From: Vulcanococcus sp. Clear-D1
GTDB lineage: Bacteria > Cyanobacteriota > Cyanobacteriia > PCC-6307 > Cyanobiaceae
DNA length: 64,000 nucleotides
Direction: 5' to 3'
Assembly (NCBI RefSeq): GCF_014654725.1
Contig: NZ_JACVZV010000005.1
Span: forward strand, 1-64,000
How positions within the stretch are numbered: the stretch's first letter is position 1; every line of letters begins with the position of its first letter. A model generated the notes under the pieces. The model was given only the letters and a program-made list of their open reading frames with translations, ran no database searches and had not been told where the DNA came from. The position numbers were made by a program, and so were the translations under genes. Positions 17,901 to 27,500 of this stretch are shown here, piece after piece.

Positions 17901-18587
17901 GTGGCGCGGCTGTTGCTGATCGGCAACAGCCGCTGGCACTGGGCTGAGCCCTGCGCCAGCGGCGGCGGGCTGCGTTGTTGGCACACCCCGCCGGTTGACA
18001 ACCTCGAAGCGGAGGATCTTCAGGCCTGGGCTGCGGTGGGTTCGCTGCCTCGCCATCCACCGTCTGTGGCGGCGCGACGGCTGACATTGGCGGATGTGCC
18101 CCTGAAGGGGGCACCGCCCTGGCTGGGCATCGACCGCGCTTTGGTGGGCTGGTGGGCCTGGCAGCAGCAGCAGCAGGCCGTGTTGGTGGCTGATGCCGGC
18201 ACGGCCCTGAGCCTGACGCGGGTGAGTGCTCAGGGCTGCTTTGCCGGCGGCTTGATCAGCGCGGGTGTGGCCTTGCAGCTGAGGGCTCTGGCCGGCTCCA
18301 CGGCGCAACTGCCCCAACTGCACGACGCCTGCTTCGAGGCAGGCCAGCCCTCGCCCGCCTGGCCTCAGAGCACCGATGCAGCCATGGCGGAGGGCTGCCG
18401 GCGTGCCGTGGCGGCAGGGATTACACAGGCCGCGGCAGAGGCTGCGGGCAGTTGCCTCTGGCTCACCGGAGGCGACGCTGCGCTGGTGTTGCCACTGCTG
18501 ATGGCGCAGCAAATCCAGCCCGTGCATGCACCGGATCTGGCCCTGGAGGCCATGGCGGCGTTGCCGCTGGTGGGTTGGCGCCGCTGA
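17901..18587 (+). CDS. coaX: Type III pantothenate kinase
   Basis: 228 residues, starting at a GTG directly after the cysH stop. The ASKHA phosphate-binding motif VADAGTALSLT near residue 95, the GGLISAGVALQLRAL stretch and LTGGDAALV near the C-terminus identify CoaX, which phosphorylates pantothenate as the first step of coenzyme A synthesis. The N-terminal motif reads LLLIGNSRWHWA, so the aspartate usual in this motif (DxGN) is missing. To my knowledge cyanobacterial CoaX proteins share this IGNSR form. Confidence 0.88.
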   Translation: MARLLLIGNSRWHWAEPCASGGGLRCWHTPPVDNLEAEDLQAWAAVGSLPRHPPSVAARRLTLADVPLKGAPPWLGIDRALVGWWAWQQQQQAVLVADAGTALSLTRVSAQGCFAGGLISAGVALQLRALAGSTAQLPQLHDACFEAGQPSPAWPQSTDAAMAEGCRRAVAAGITQAAAEAAGSCLWLTGGDAALVLPLLMAQQIQPVHAPDLALEAMAALPLVGWRR

Positions 18588-18589
18588 GA

Positions 18590-19057
18590 TCAGGCCAGGC
18601 CCAGATCCCTCAGGATGTCGTCGGCCATGGTTTCCGCCTTCACCTTGGTGTAGGCCTTCTCGATCTTGCCGTCCGCATCAACCACGAAGGTGTGGCGCAT
18701 CATGCCCATGTATTCGCGGCCCATGAACTTCTTGAGGCCGTAGCTGCCGAAGCTCTCGGCCACCGGGCAGGGTTCGGCGTCGGTGAGCAGGGTGAAGGGC
18801 AGCTCGTATTTGCTGATGAACTTGCTGTGGCTGGTCGCGCCGTCTTTGCTGATGCCCAGGACGGCGATGTTGTGCTGCTCAAAAGCCGACCACTGATCCC
18901 GGAAGTTGCAGGCCTCTTTGGTGCAGCCGGGGGTGTCGTCCTTGGGATAGAAGTAGATCACCACGCGCTGGCCCTTGAAACCGGCCAAGCTCACCAGCTC
19001 ACCGTTCTGATCGGGGAGGGTGAAGTTTGGTGCGGCATCACCGATCTGCAGAGCCAT
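18590..19057 (-). CDS. bcp: Peroxiredoxin Q / bacterioferritin comigratory protein
   Basis: 155 residues, the standard size. The peroxidatic cysteine is in PKDDTPGCTKEACNFRDQW, with the second cysteine five residues later as in atypical 2-Cys PrxQ. VLGISKDGATSHSKF and MMRHTFVVDADGKI are further family motifs. It reduces peroxides with thioredoxin as donor. The gene is convergent with coaX, 2 bases apart, and divergent from the phosphopantetheinyl transferase. The start codons of the two divergent genes overlap at a CATG palindrome if the longer start of the neighbour is right. Confidence 0.93.
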   Translation of the reverse strand: MALQIGDAAPNFTLPDQNGELVSLAGFKGQRVVIYFYPKDDTPGCTKEACNFRDQWSAFEQHNIAVLGISKDGATSHSKFISKYELPFTLLTDAEPCPVAESFGSYGLKKFMGREYMGMMRHTFVVDADGKIEKAYTKVKAETMADDILRDLGLA

Positions 19058-19745
19058 GGCGGGGCTTCAACACAATGGCGGGAGCCTAAGGGGAGCTCTG
19101 AGCGCATCGGCGCCCACCACACACCACGCCGCTCCACGCTTGTGGCTGTTGCCGCTCACGGCGGACGATCCCTGGACGCTCAGTGAGGCCGAACGGGACT
19201 GGAGCGCTGCGCTGCCGCCGCCGGTGCAGCACCGTTATCGCACCAGCCGGCATCTGTTGCGCTGTCGCCTGGCCGCATGTCTGGATCTGCCGGCTGAGGC
19301 GGTGCCGCTGCATAGTCCGCCCGGTGAGGCGCCTTGTCTGGCAGCGGGCTATGGGGCCGTGAGCCTGAGCCACAGCCGCGATCAGGTGTTACTGGCCTGG
19401 TCGCCCTGGCCGATCGGGGTCGATCTGGAGTGGCAGCAGCGCACCATTGCTGCGGAGTTGTTGGCGCGGCGCTTCTTCCCGCCGCAGGAGTGGCAGCAGC
19501 TGCAGCGCCGATCCCCGGCGGAGCGTGCGGCGCTGGTGCTGGAGAGCTGGGTGCGCAAGGAGGCGGCGATCAAATGGCAACGCAGCAGCCTGGCCGCCGA
19601 CCTGCGCCATTGGCACTGGTGTGCGGAACGTCAGCGTCTTGAGCATCTGCTGGAGGGCTGGCAGCCGCCCTGTGTGTGTGAGGGGCGTAACGGCTGGTTG
19701 TGCGCGGTGGTGGGGCAGGCAGCCGAACAGGCGATCTGGGATTAA
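19056..19745 (+). CDS. 4'-phosphopantetheinyl transferase (Sfp/HetI type)
   Basis: About 229 residues. The magnesium-binding and catalytic motifs are PIGVDLEW, the FFPPQEWQQLQ segment and WVRKEAAIKWQ, the canonical Sfp-type set. It transfers the phosphopantetheine arm of CoA to acyl or peptidyl carrier proteins. The length and two-lobed layout fit Sfp rather than AcpS. The start is uncertain: the ATG at 19056 overlaps the divergent bcp start, and a TTG at 19140, nearer the conserved region, is an alternative. Confidence 0.85.
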   Translation: MAGLQHNGGSLRGALSASAPTTHHAAPRLWLLPLTADDPWTLSEAERDWSAALPPPVQHRYRTSRHLLRCRLAACLDLPAEAVPLHSPPGEAPCLAAGYGAVSLSHSRDQVLLAWSPWPIGVDLEWQQRTIAAELLARRFFPPQEWQQLQRRSPAERAALVLESWVRKEAAIKWQRSSLAADLRHWHWCAERQRLEHLLEGWQPPCVCEGRNGWLCAVVGQAAEQAIWD

Positions 19746-19792
19746 CGTCCGCGCGTTCGACCCCTGAACAGTCCTCTCAACAGGCCGCACCC

Positions 19793-20305
19793 ATGCCGTT
19801 GGCCCTGCGCTTCAGTGTGGTGGCTCTTCTGAGCCTGTTCGGCGTGGCGGGGCTCGCCCAATGGCGCTTGTTGCCCCCTCCGGCCATGCGCACGGGTGCC
19901 TCCACCGACCGGGTGCTGGCGGATCTGGCCAGTCAGGAAGCGCTGCAGGATGGTCGCGCCAGGGCGACCGAAGCGCTGGGCCAGTTCGTGGGCGGCCAGA
20001 TCACCCGCTACTTCTGGGGCAGCTTCACCGGTTATCTCGATGTGCTCGGGTTGGAGACCCCGGAAGACATGGAGGCCCGCATCAGTGAAGCGCCCGAGCG
20101 GGTGCAGCTGCTGCTGATTCCCAGGGGCGGCGATGAGCGGTATGTGGCGCAAGTGCAGGCGGAAGACAACGTGCCGCGCGGCGTGGCCTGCAGCGGCCGC
20201 GGCGAACCGGGCAGCTTCCGCTTGGAGCGCGATGCGCTGCATTGCCCGCCGGGTTGGAGTCCATTGGAGCTGCCGACGCGGCGCCCGGCCGACCGGCGCG
20301 GTTAA
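19793..20305 (+). CDS. Conserved exported or membrane-anchored protein
   Basis: 170 residues. An N-terminal hydrophobic helix (FSVVALLSLFGVAGLAQW) acts as signal or anchor, followed by a soluble domain containing FWGSFTGYLDVLGLETPEDM and a paired-cysteine region (VACSG, LHCPPGW). I do not recognise the family. It lies 47 bases after the phosphopantetheinyl transferase and 103 bases before another exported protein. The ATG at 19793 is chosen because it places the hydrophobic helix at the N-terminus. Confidence 0.65.
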   Translation: MPLALRFSVVALLSLFGVAGLAQWRLLPPPAMRTGASTDRVLADLASQEALQDGRARATEALGQFVGGQITRYFWGSFTGYLDVLGLETPEDMEARISEAPERVQLLLIPRGGDERYVAQVQAEDNVPRGVACSGRGEPGSFRLERDALHCPPGWSPLELPTRRPADRRG

Positions 20306-20408
20306 CAGTTCAACGGTTTTTCGATAACCGATTCTTAAATCAACCTGCAGAAGGTCCATGGCGGACGCCCCCGCTCGCCATACCGGGAGAGTCATCTTCT
20401 GCTCAACC

Positions 20409-21089
20409 ATGCGCAAGGTTCTCCTCCCCTTGGCTGGCGCTGGTGTCCTGCTTGCAGGCCTCTCGGCCCAGGCCATCCCCCAAGGGCCCACCACCATCAA
20501 TTCCGATCAGGCCGGTGTGCGCTACGGCGCTCCAACCTTCATTCAAGAAGGTCTGCCCACCCAGACCGCCCGCGCTGTGAGCCAGGGCTTTGTTCGCTCC
20601 AACACCCTGCTGCCCCTGGGTGGCACCGAGGTGATCGACAACCCCGTGCCCCGCGACCTGAAGGATCTCTCCGGTTGGTCACGCGATGAGCTGCAGGCTG
20701 GCCTGCAGAAGGAATACGACGTGGACGTTGCTGCCGTGGCACGTTTCCTCTATTCCGAGAAGGGTGAACAGTTCCTGTCTGAAAGCATTCAGCAGAACAA
20801 TTACACCCCCTACTACAGCCAGAATCACAGCCTGCAAGCTGTGCGCAGCGCCATCATTCTCGACTCGGCTGACGGCAAACTGTCCAGCTACGGGATGATG
20901 TCGAATCTGCCCACCGATCAGCGTCTGCAGGGCGCCATGAAGGTGTGTGATGTGAGCGATGCCTCCAACAGTCAGCGGGCCACCTCGCTGCTGAGCTGGT
21001 ACATGAACACCCCGGCTTGCATTGCGGCTTACACCGCTGAGGCTCCTGCTCCAGCCCCCGCTGCTCCTGCCGTGCGCGGTCTCTGGTGA
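20409..21089 (+). CDS. Exported protein with a DUF1400-like helical region
   Basis: About 226 residues. The signal peptide (VLLPLAGAGVLLAGLSAQA) is cleaved near residue 24. The central part has DLKDLSGWSRDELQAGLQKE and then RFLYSEKGEQFLSESIQ, followed by AVRSAIILDSADGKLSSYGM and LPTDQR. This resembles the helical cap region of cyanobacterial DUF1400 proteins (secreted putative alpha/beta hydrolases), but no hydrolase domain is present. The C-terminus is alanine and proline rich. A clear terminator follows. The family relation is an inference by pattern. Confidence 0.65.
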   Translation: MRKVLLPLAGAGVLLAGLSAQAIPQGPTTINSDQAGVRYGAPTFIQEGLPTQTARAVSQGFVRSNTLLPLGGTEVIDNPVPRDLKDLSGWSRDELQAGLQKEYDVDVAAVARFLYSEKGEQFLSESIQQNNYTPYYSQNHSLQAVRSAIILDSADGKLSSYGMMSNLPTDQRLQGAMKVCDVSDASNSQRATSLLSWYMNTPACIAAYTAEAPAPAPAAPAVRGLW

Positions 21090-21125
21090 TCCCGCACACA
21101 GCTGACCCTGGCTGAACGCTTCTCA

Positions 21126-21156
21126 GGCTTCCACTCATCGAGTGGAAGCCTTTCTT
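21126..21156 (+). terminator. Terminator of the DUF1400-like gene
   Basis: A perfect 11-bp stem (GGCTTCCACTC / GAGTGGAAGCC) with an ATC loop is followed by TTTCTT. It overlaps the last codons of the convergent rarA-fusion gene, so it may also serve the opposite strand. Confidence 0.9.
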
Positions 21157-23369
21157 GCGATTGAGCCCATGCGTAGGGCCGTGAGCCGCTGATGCTGCAG
21201 CTTCTGCGGCAGGCGGTATCCCCGCCGCTCTTGGAGCGCATCGTTGAGCAACCGCACCTGCTCGGGTTGGAGGACGCCGCTCAGATGGCTGCGGTAAGCA
21301 GCATTGACTCCCAGCCAGCGCTCGATGAGCGCGGCCGTGAGGTTGAGCTCCAGGGGCTCCTCCCACTGCTCCCAGTTCACCTGCCAACCCCGTTGCTCGA
21401 GGCCTATCTGCAACAGCTCCCGATCCGGCGGTGCACTCAGCCAGGCCTGCTCGAGGGCTGGCAGGGGAGCCAGCAGGTTGCGAAGGGCATCGGGCAGGTC
21501 TGTGATGGCCAACAGGGCAGCGGCAGGGCCGATCGCCGGTTGGCTGAACAGCAGCCGCAGCTGGCCATTCGGGGCCGCGAGGCGCTCCAGTTGATCCAGT
21601 GCGGCAGGCAATTGGTCGGCGCTGAGATCTCTGAAGGGGTGCCTTGCTGCAATCCATTCGAAAACGCTGCCGGGCTCTAGGGCGCCAGCGAGGCCGGCTG
21701 TGTCGCAGCAGAGCACACTTGGTTGCCGCAGCGCATCGAGCACGCGCAGCTGGTTGCGGAGCCTTTCGGCATCGGTGCTGTCTGCGGTTTGAATCACCAC
21801 GCCGCCTTCCGGCGTGTGCTCCAGAGGGTCAAGCGCCCAGAGCAATGAGCGGGCCTCCAGGATCAGCACCCGGTCATGTCGCCGCCAGGTTGCGTCCTGC
21901 CAAAGCCGGCTGCGCAGAGCATCCAGCCGCTCCCCTTCGCTTCCTAATTGGCGCTGCAGCCAGCGTTCTAGAGCTGGATCCTCGGGGCTGCTGCTGAGCA
22001 CCTCCCCCAGTTCAGCCTCGTGTTCCGCCGCTGCGGCCAGCTGGGCCGCCCGCCGTTGCTGCAGCAATTGGCGCCGTTGGCCCTCCCAGCCCAGTTGGCC
22101 CGGCTGCCAGAACACTTGGCCCTGTAGTGCGCTGGGTAGATATTGCTGGGCCACCCAGTGCTCGGCGTAGGCGTGGGGGTAGCGGTAGCCCACCCCATCG
22201 CCGAAGGCCTTGCCATCACGGTTGGCATCGCGCAGGTGGGCCGGCACGTTCTGGCGGCTGCTCGCCTTCACGCTCTTGAGGGCATCGAAGAACCCCAACA
22301 GGCTGTTGCTCTTGTCGGTGCTGGCCAGATAGAGCGCCGCCTGCGCCAGGGGATAGAGCCCCTCCGGCAGGCCCACGCGCTCAAAGGCCGCAGCGCAGGC
22401 CTCCACCACCACCATCGCCTGGGGGTCGGCCAGGCCGATGTCTTCTCCGGCGGAGATCAACATGCGCCGGAAGATGAAGCGGGGGTTCTCGCCCGCTTCC
22501 ACCATCCGGGCCAGCCAGAACAATGCTGCATCGGGATCGCTGCCCCGCAGCGATTTGATGAAGGCGCTGATCGTGTCGAAGTGGGCGTCGCCCTGCTTGT
22601 CGTAGAGCACGGCGCGCTGCTGGATCGATTCTTCGGCGATTGTTAGATCAATGGCGATCACACCGTCGTCATCGGGTTCGCTGGTCTCCACGGCCAGCTC
22701 GAGGGCGTTGAGCAGGCTGCGGGCATCGCCGCCGGCCACATCCACCAGATGCTCGGCGGCTTCAGCGCTGATCCGCACCGAGCGGTTGCCGTAGCCATGG
22801 TTCGGATCCTGCAGGGCGCGTTGCAGCAGCTGATGCAGGTGGCGGGGTTGCAGGGGCTGCAGGCGGAACAGGCGTGAGCGGCTCACCAGCGCCTTGTTCA
22901 CTTCAAAGAACGGGTTTTCGGTGGTGGCGCCGATCAGCGTCACCGTGCCGTTTTCCACCCAGGGCAATAGAGCGTCCTGCTGGGCGCTGTTGAAGCGGTG
23001 CACCTCATCGATGAACAGCAGGCTGCGCAGGCCGTGTTGCTCGAGCCTTCGCCGCGCCTCCTCCACCTCGGCGCGCAGGTCTTTCACGCCCGCCAGCACC
23101 GCGTTGAGGCTGCTGAAGTGGGCGCGGGTGCTGGCGGCGATGATCCGGGCCAAGGTGGTTTTCCCCACGCCAGGTGGCCCATAGAGGATCAGGTTGCCAA
23201 CGCGATCGGCCGCGATAGCTCGCCGTAGCAGCCGTCCGGGCCCAAGGATCTCCTCTTGACCCTGAAAGTCGTCGATGCTGCGGGGACGCATCCGATCGGC
23301 GAGCGGGGCCAGGCTCTGGCGCAGCTGCTCGCCGCGATGGCTGAACAGGTCGCTCACACCGCTCGTCAT
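21135..23369 (-). CDS. RarA/MgsA AAA+ ATPase fused to a C-terminal domain of unknown function
   Basis: 744 residues, against about 440 for stand-alone RarA. Residues 1-440 are RarA: MRPRSIDDFQGQEEILGPG, Walker A GPPGVGKTTLARI, Walker B SLLFIDEVHRF, sensor GATTENPFFE, and the C-terminal GFFDALKSVKASSRQNVPAH and GVGYRYPHAYAEHWV. RarA acts at stalled replication forks and on recombination intermediates. Residues from about 450 form a second domain with ILEARSLLWALDPLEHTPEG and a Rossmann-like pattern that could be methyltransferase-derived. Such RarA/unknown-domain fusions are known in cyanobacteria. Confidence 0.9.
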   Translation of the reverse strand: MTSGVSDLFSHRGEQLRQSLAPLADRMRPRSIDDFQGQEEILGPGRLLRRAIAADRVGNLILYGPPGVGKTTLARIIAASTRAHFSSLNAVLAGVKDLRAEVEEARRRLEQHGLRSLLFIDEVHRFNSAQQDALLPWVENGTVTLIGATTENPFFEVNKALVSRSRLFRLQPLQPRHLHQLLQRALQDPNHGYGNRSVRISAEAAEHLVDVAGGDARSLLNALELAVETSEPDDDGVIAIDLTIAEESIQQRAVLYDKQGDAHFDTISAFIKSLRGSDPDAALFWLARMVEAGENPRFIFRRMLISAGEDIGLADPQAMVVVEACAAAFERVGLPEGLYPLAQAALYLASTDKSNSLLGFFDALKSVKASSRQNVPAHLRDANRDGKAFGDGVGYRYPHAYAEHWVAQQYLPSALQGQVFWQPGQLGWEGQRRQLLQQRRAAQLAAAAEHEAELGEVLSSSPEDPALERWLQRQLGSEGERLDALRSRLWQDATWRRHDRVLILEARSLLWALDPLEHTPEGGVVIQTADSTDAERLRNQLRVLDALRQPSVLCCDTAGLAGALEPGSVFEWIAARHPFRDLSADQLPAALDQLERLAAPNGQLRLLFSQPAIGPAAALLAITDLPDALRNLLAPLPALEQAWLSAPPDRELLQIGLEQRGWQVNWEQWEEPLELNLTAALIERWLGVNAAYRSHLSGVLQPEQVRLLNDALQERRGYRLPQKLQHQRLTALRMGSIARKASTR

Positions 23370-23436
23370 CCAGCACTCATCATCGGATGAAAGATCGAGG
23401 CGGATCCGTTAATTTGCGCTCTGCTGTCGATGACCC

Positions 23437-24564
23437 GTGCGGCGCTACCTGGCCCCACTGCCTCTGATCGCCCTGCTGGTGGGCTGTGGAGCTAAACCAC
23501 CGACACGTCCGCCCCTCGCGGTGCAGGTGGAGAGCATCGGCGAAGCCGACTTCAATCCTTCGATCGAAGTGATCAGCGTTCTCAGCTCCACCACGGATGT
23601 GGCGCTGAGGCCTGAAACCGATGGCCGGGTGGTGAAAATTTTGGTGAGCCAGGGGCAGCAGGTGAAGGCCGGGCAGCCGATCCTGGTGCTCGACAACGTG
23701 CAGCAGACGGCTCAACTCAATGCGTCTGAAGCGGAAGCTCGCAAGGATCGGCTCAACGCCGAGCGCTACATCTTCCTGAACGCGCAGGGGGCTGTTTCAA
23801 CCAAGCAACGCGATCAATACGTCACCCAGGCCATCCAGTCTCGCGATAAGGCGAAGGCTGATGCAGCCACGCTTGGCTACAAATATGTCACGGCGCCGAT
23901 TAGCGGTGAGATTGGTGATCTCGATACGGTGAAAATTGGAGATTACGTCCGTCAGGGTCAGGCCATCACGGGAATTGTTGATAACTCCTCTCTCTGGACA
24001 TTGATGGATGTGCCGGCCACCCAGGCGCTGAGTGTGTCGATGGGGCAGTCCGTGAAGCTCACGACCCAGACCAATCCGCCCCAGACACTCACTGGAAAAG
24101 TGGTGTTTATTTCTCCCTACTTCGGCGTGAGCGGCAGTGCCTCATCGCCGAACACCGTGTTGGTGAAGGCCAGTTTCGCCAATGCCGACGGCAAGCTCAA
24201 GACGGGGCAGTACGTCAAGAACAGCATCATCACCGGCAATGCTCGCGGCTTGTCAGTTCCCGTGACAGCTGTTCTGATGCAGGCTCAGCAGCCCTTTGTG
24301 TATAGGGTTGTCAGCCTGGCTCAGGCGCTGCCCAAGATCAAAGCTTCCACCACCATTACCGACGCCCAAAAACAGAAGTTGGAGGCTTTGCCACCCTCCA
24401 CCTCGATTGTGGTGCAAACACCGGTCAAGCTGGGTCAGCTTCAGAACAATCGCTACCAGCTGATTTCGGGTCTTCAGAAAGGAGAGACAGTGGTGGTGAG
24501 CAACACAGCGCTGCTGCGCACCGGCTTGCCGGTGAAAGTCTCAACGACCGCGGCCAGCAACTGA
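23437..24564 (+). CDS. RND efflux periplasmic adaptor (membrane fusion) lipoprotein
   Basis: 375 residues. A lipobox (LIALLVGCG) at residues 10-18 predicts a lipoprotein. The barrel-sandwich half-motifs are near VVKILVSQGQQVKAGQPILVL and KYVTAPISGEIGDL, with a helical hairpin between (AQLNASEAEARKDRLNAERY) and beta-barrel and membrane-proximal domains after. It links an RND pump to an outer-membrane channel. The start is a GTG at 23437. The permease gene follows after 9 bases, so the two form one operon. No outer-membrane channel gene is present here. Confidence 0.92.
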   Translation: MRRYLAPLPLIALLVGCGAKPPTRPPLAVQVESIGEADFNPSIEVISVLSSTTDVALRPETDGRVVKILVSQGQQVKAGQPILVLDNVQQTAQLNASEAEARKDRLNAERYIFLNAQGAVSTKQRDQYVTQAIQSRDKAKADAATLGYKYVTAPISGEIGDLDTVKIGDYVRQGQAITGIVDNSSLWTLMDVPATQALSVSMGQSVKLTTQTNPPQTLTGKVVFISPYFGVSGSASSPNTVLVKASFANADGKLKTGQYVKNSIITGNARGLSVPVTAVLMQAQQPFVYRVVSLAQALPKIKASTTITDAQKQKLEALPPSTSIVVQTPVKLGQLQNNRYQLISGLQKGETVVVSNTALLRTGLPVKVSTTAASN

Positions 24565-24573
24565 GGACCCGCC

Positions 24574-27500
24574 ATGTCGCTCTCCGATAATTTCATCAAG
24601 CGGCCGGTCCTGACGACCGTCTGCAGCATCCTGATTGTGCTGGTGGGCTTGATCGCCATCCCCAGCCTGCCGATTGAAAACCTGCCCAACATTGCGCCGC
24701 CTCAGATTCAGGTGGTGGCCAACTACAGCGGCGCGAACTCCCTGGTGACGGAGCAGGCTGTTACCAATGTTTTGGAGCAGCAGATCAATGGTGTGCCTGG
24801 TGCGGCCTATATCTCTTCACTGAGCACGAATACCGGCACCAGCACGGTGAATGTGTTCTTTGATGAGACAACCGATATCAATATCGACCAGGTGAACGTG
24901 CAGAACCGCGTTTCCTTGGCCATGCCTCAGCTGCCGCAGCAGGTGAGCGCCACGGGTGTGTCTGTGCTGCAGACCACCCCTTCGATTCTGTTGGCCTATC
25001 AGGTGAGCTCCACAGAGGGGCAGTTTGATCGCGCCTATATCAATGGACTGATCTACGAGCAGCTTTACTACCAGCTCGAGCGCATTCCTGGTGTGGCCCA
25101 GGCCACGCTCTTCGGCGGCAGTAATCCCGCCTTCTGGTTATTTGTTGATCCGAACAAGCTCACTGCTAACCAGCTCACCGCTGATCAAGTGGTATCGGCA
25201 GTGCGCAGTCAGAACTCCGTGGCGATCGGTGGTCTGGTCGGTGGTCCGCCCGCTGGTGGTGACCAGATGTTCACTTACCCCATCTTGGTGGAGAACAACG
25301 GCAACTTGGTGTCGGTGGATCAGCTGAACAAGCTGATCGTGGGCAAGTCGCCGGCTGGAAACCTGCTCCGCTTAGCGGACGTGGGTGAAGCCACCTATGG
25401 CTTCAACACCTTCGCCACCGCCGGTGTGGACATGAATAACTACCCCGCGATCACCGTGGGTGTTTATCAGACGCCTGAAAGCAATGCTCTTCAGGTGAGT
25501 GAAGCGGTGGTGCAACTGATGGATCAGTTTCGCGCTGAGGTGCCACCTGGGATCACCGTCCAGGAGATCTACAACGTCGGTGAGTTCATCGAGTCCGCCG
25601 TTGATGGCGTGACCGATGCCCTGGGCCTGGCGATTGTGCTGGTGTTGGTGATCCTGTTCCTGTTCCTGCAGGACTGGCGCGCCACCGTGGTGCCAAGCCT
25701 GGCAATTCCGATCTCGCTGGTGGGCACCTTCGCTTTTATCAAAGCCTTCGGATTCTCGATCAACCAGCTCACCCTGCTGGGTCTGGTGCTGGCCACCGGC
25801 CTGGTGGTGGACGACGCGATCGTGGTGATCGAAGCCGTTGCCAAGAACCTCGAAAGTGGCATGAAGCCGCGTCAGGCAGCCCTGGCCTGTATGGGCGAGC
25901 TGATTGGTGCCTTGATCGCGACGTCACTGGTGCTGATGGCTGTGTTTGTGCCGGTGGCGTTTTATCCGGGTGGCATCGGCATCATCTATCGCCAGTTTGC
26001 ACTCACGATTGCCTTCTCGATTGCGATTTCCACCTTCAATGCGCTCACCTTCTCGCCGATGATGGCGGGTCTGATCTTGAAGGCGGAGAAGCCACCCAAG
26101 CCCAAGGGTTGGAGCTGGACAGTCGCTGGCATCATCGTCGGCTTGGCCTTCGGTCGCTTTAGTGCAGCCTCCTTCGGCTTCGGGGCCTACATCTTTGGTG
26201 TCTTGCTCTTCGGCTTCGCCGGCAGTCGTCTGGCCGACATCTTTGATGGTTTCAATGATTGGTTCCATCGCCTAGAGCAGGCCTACGCCAACTTGCTCAA
26301 GCTGCTAATCCAGCGGCGTCGCTTGATCCTGATGGGATTGGCAAGCGGCATCGTCGTCACCGCCATCGCGTTCAACGCCCTGCCTTCGGCCTTTATCCCT
26401 GAGGAAGATCAGGGCTATGGCCTGGGCATCTTCCAGCTGCAGAACGGCGCGTCACTCTCGCAGACCCAGAAGGTGGGTGCTCAGATCGCTCAGGTGTTGC
26501 GGGAGGAGGACGACATCGTGGCCGGCAGTGTGATCAGCGGTGCTGGATTTAACGGCAACAGTCCTGATCAAGGTCTGTTCTTCTATGGCTTTAAGCCGCT
26601 TGAAGAGCGTTCAGGCGGCGATAACAAGGCGCCGGCCATCGTGGCCCGCCTCAATCAAAAGCTGTCCAAGTTTGATTCAGCCTTGGCTGTGGCCTCACAG
26701 CCGCCTGCCATCCCTGGCTTCTCGGCCCAGGGCGGTTTCTATTTCCAATTCAACGACCTGAGCAACGGTGCTTACACCTTTACCCAGCTCAATGACCTGG
26801 CCCAGCAGTTGGTGAGCACCGGTCAATCGAGTGGAGAGTTCTCCACCCTTTATACCCAGTTTGTTCCGAGCGCTCCGGCATTCGGTCTTAAAATCGATCG
26901 CTCGATCCTCGGCACCCTCAACGTTGACTTCCAGCAGGCGATGCAGACGATCGCTGTGCTCGCTGGCGGTAATTACTCCGGCCTCACCTATGAGAGCGGT
27001 CAGGTGCGCAATATCTATGTGCAGTCGCAACCAGATGAGCGCAGCAACCTTGAAGATGTTCTCAGCTACTACGTTCGCAATCGCGACGGCAAGATGGTGC
27101 AGGTGTCGGAGTTTGCCTCAGCGGATCTCTCCAGTGCGCCGCCGGTGATCAGCCACTATAACCTCTATCGCACGATTCTGGTGCAGGGTGCTGAGGCGAT
27201 CGGTAAGAGTTCTGGTCAGGCTCTTACGGCGATCCAGAAGATCTTCAACAGCCTGGACTTCAACAACATCGGCTACGCCTTCACCGGCATTGCCGCCCTG
27301 CAGCTTTCAGCTGGCAGCGCCAGTGTGCTGGTGTTCGGCCTGGGTGTGCTGATCGTTTATCTCGTGCTCTCTGCTCAATACGAGAGCTACGTGACGCCGG
27401 TGATCATCCTGATGACCGTGCCCCTGGCCATGCTCGGCGCCCTGGTGTTCCTGTCGCTGCGTTCGATCGACCTGAACATCTATGCCCAGGTTGGCCTGGT

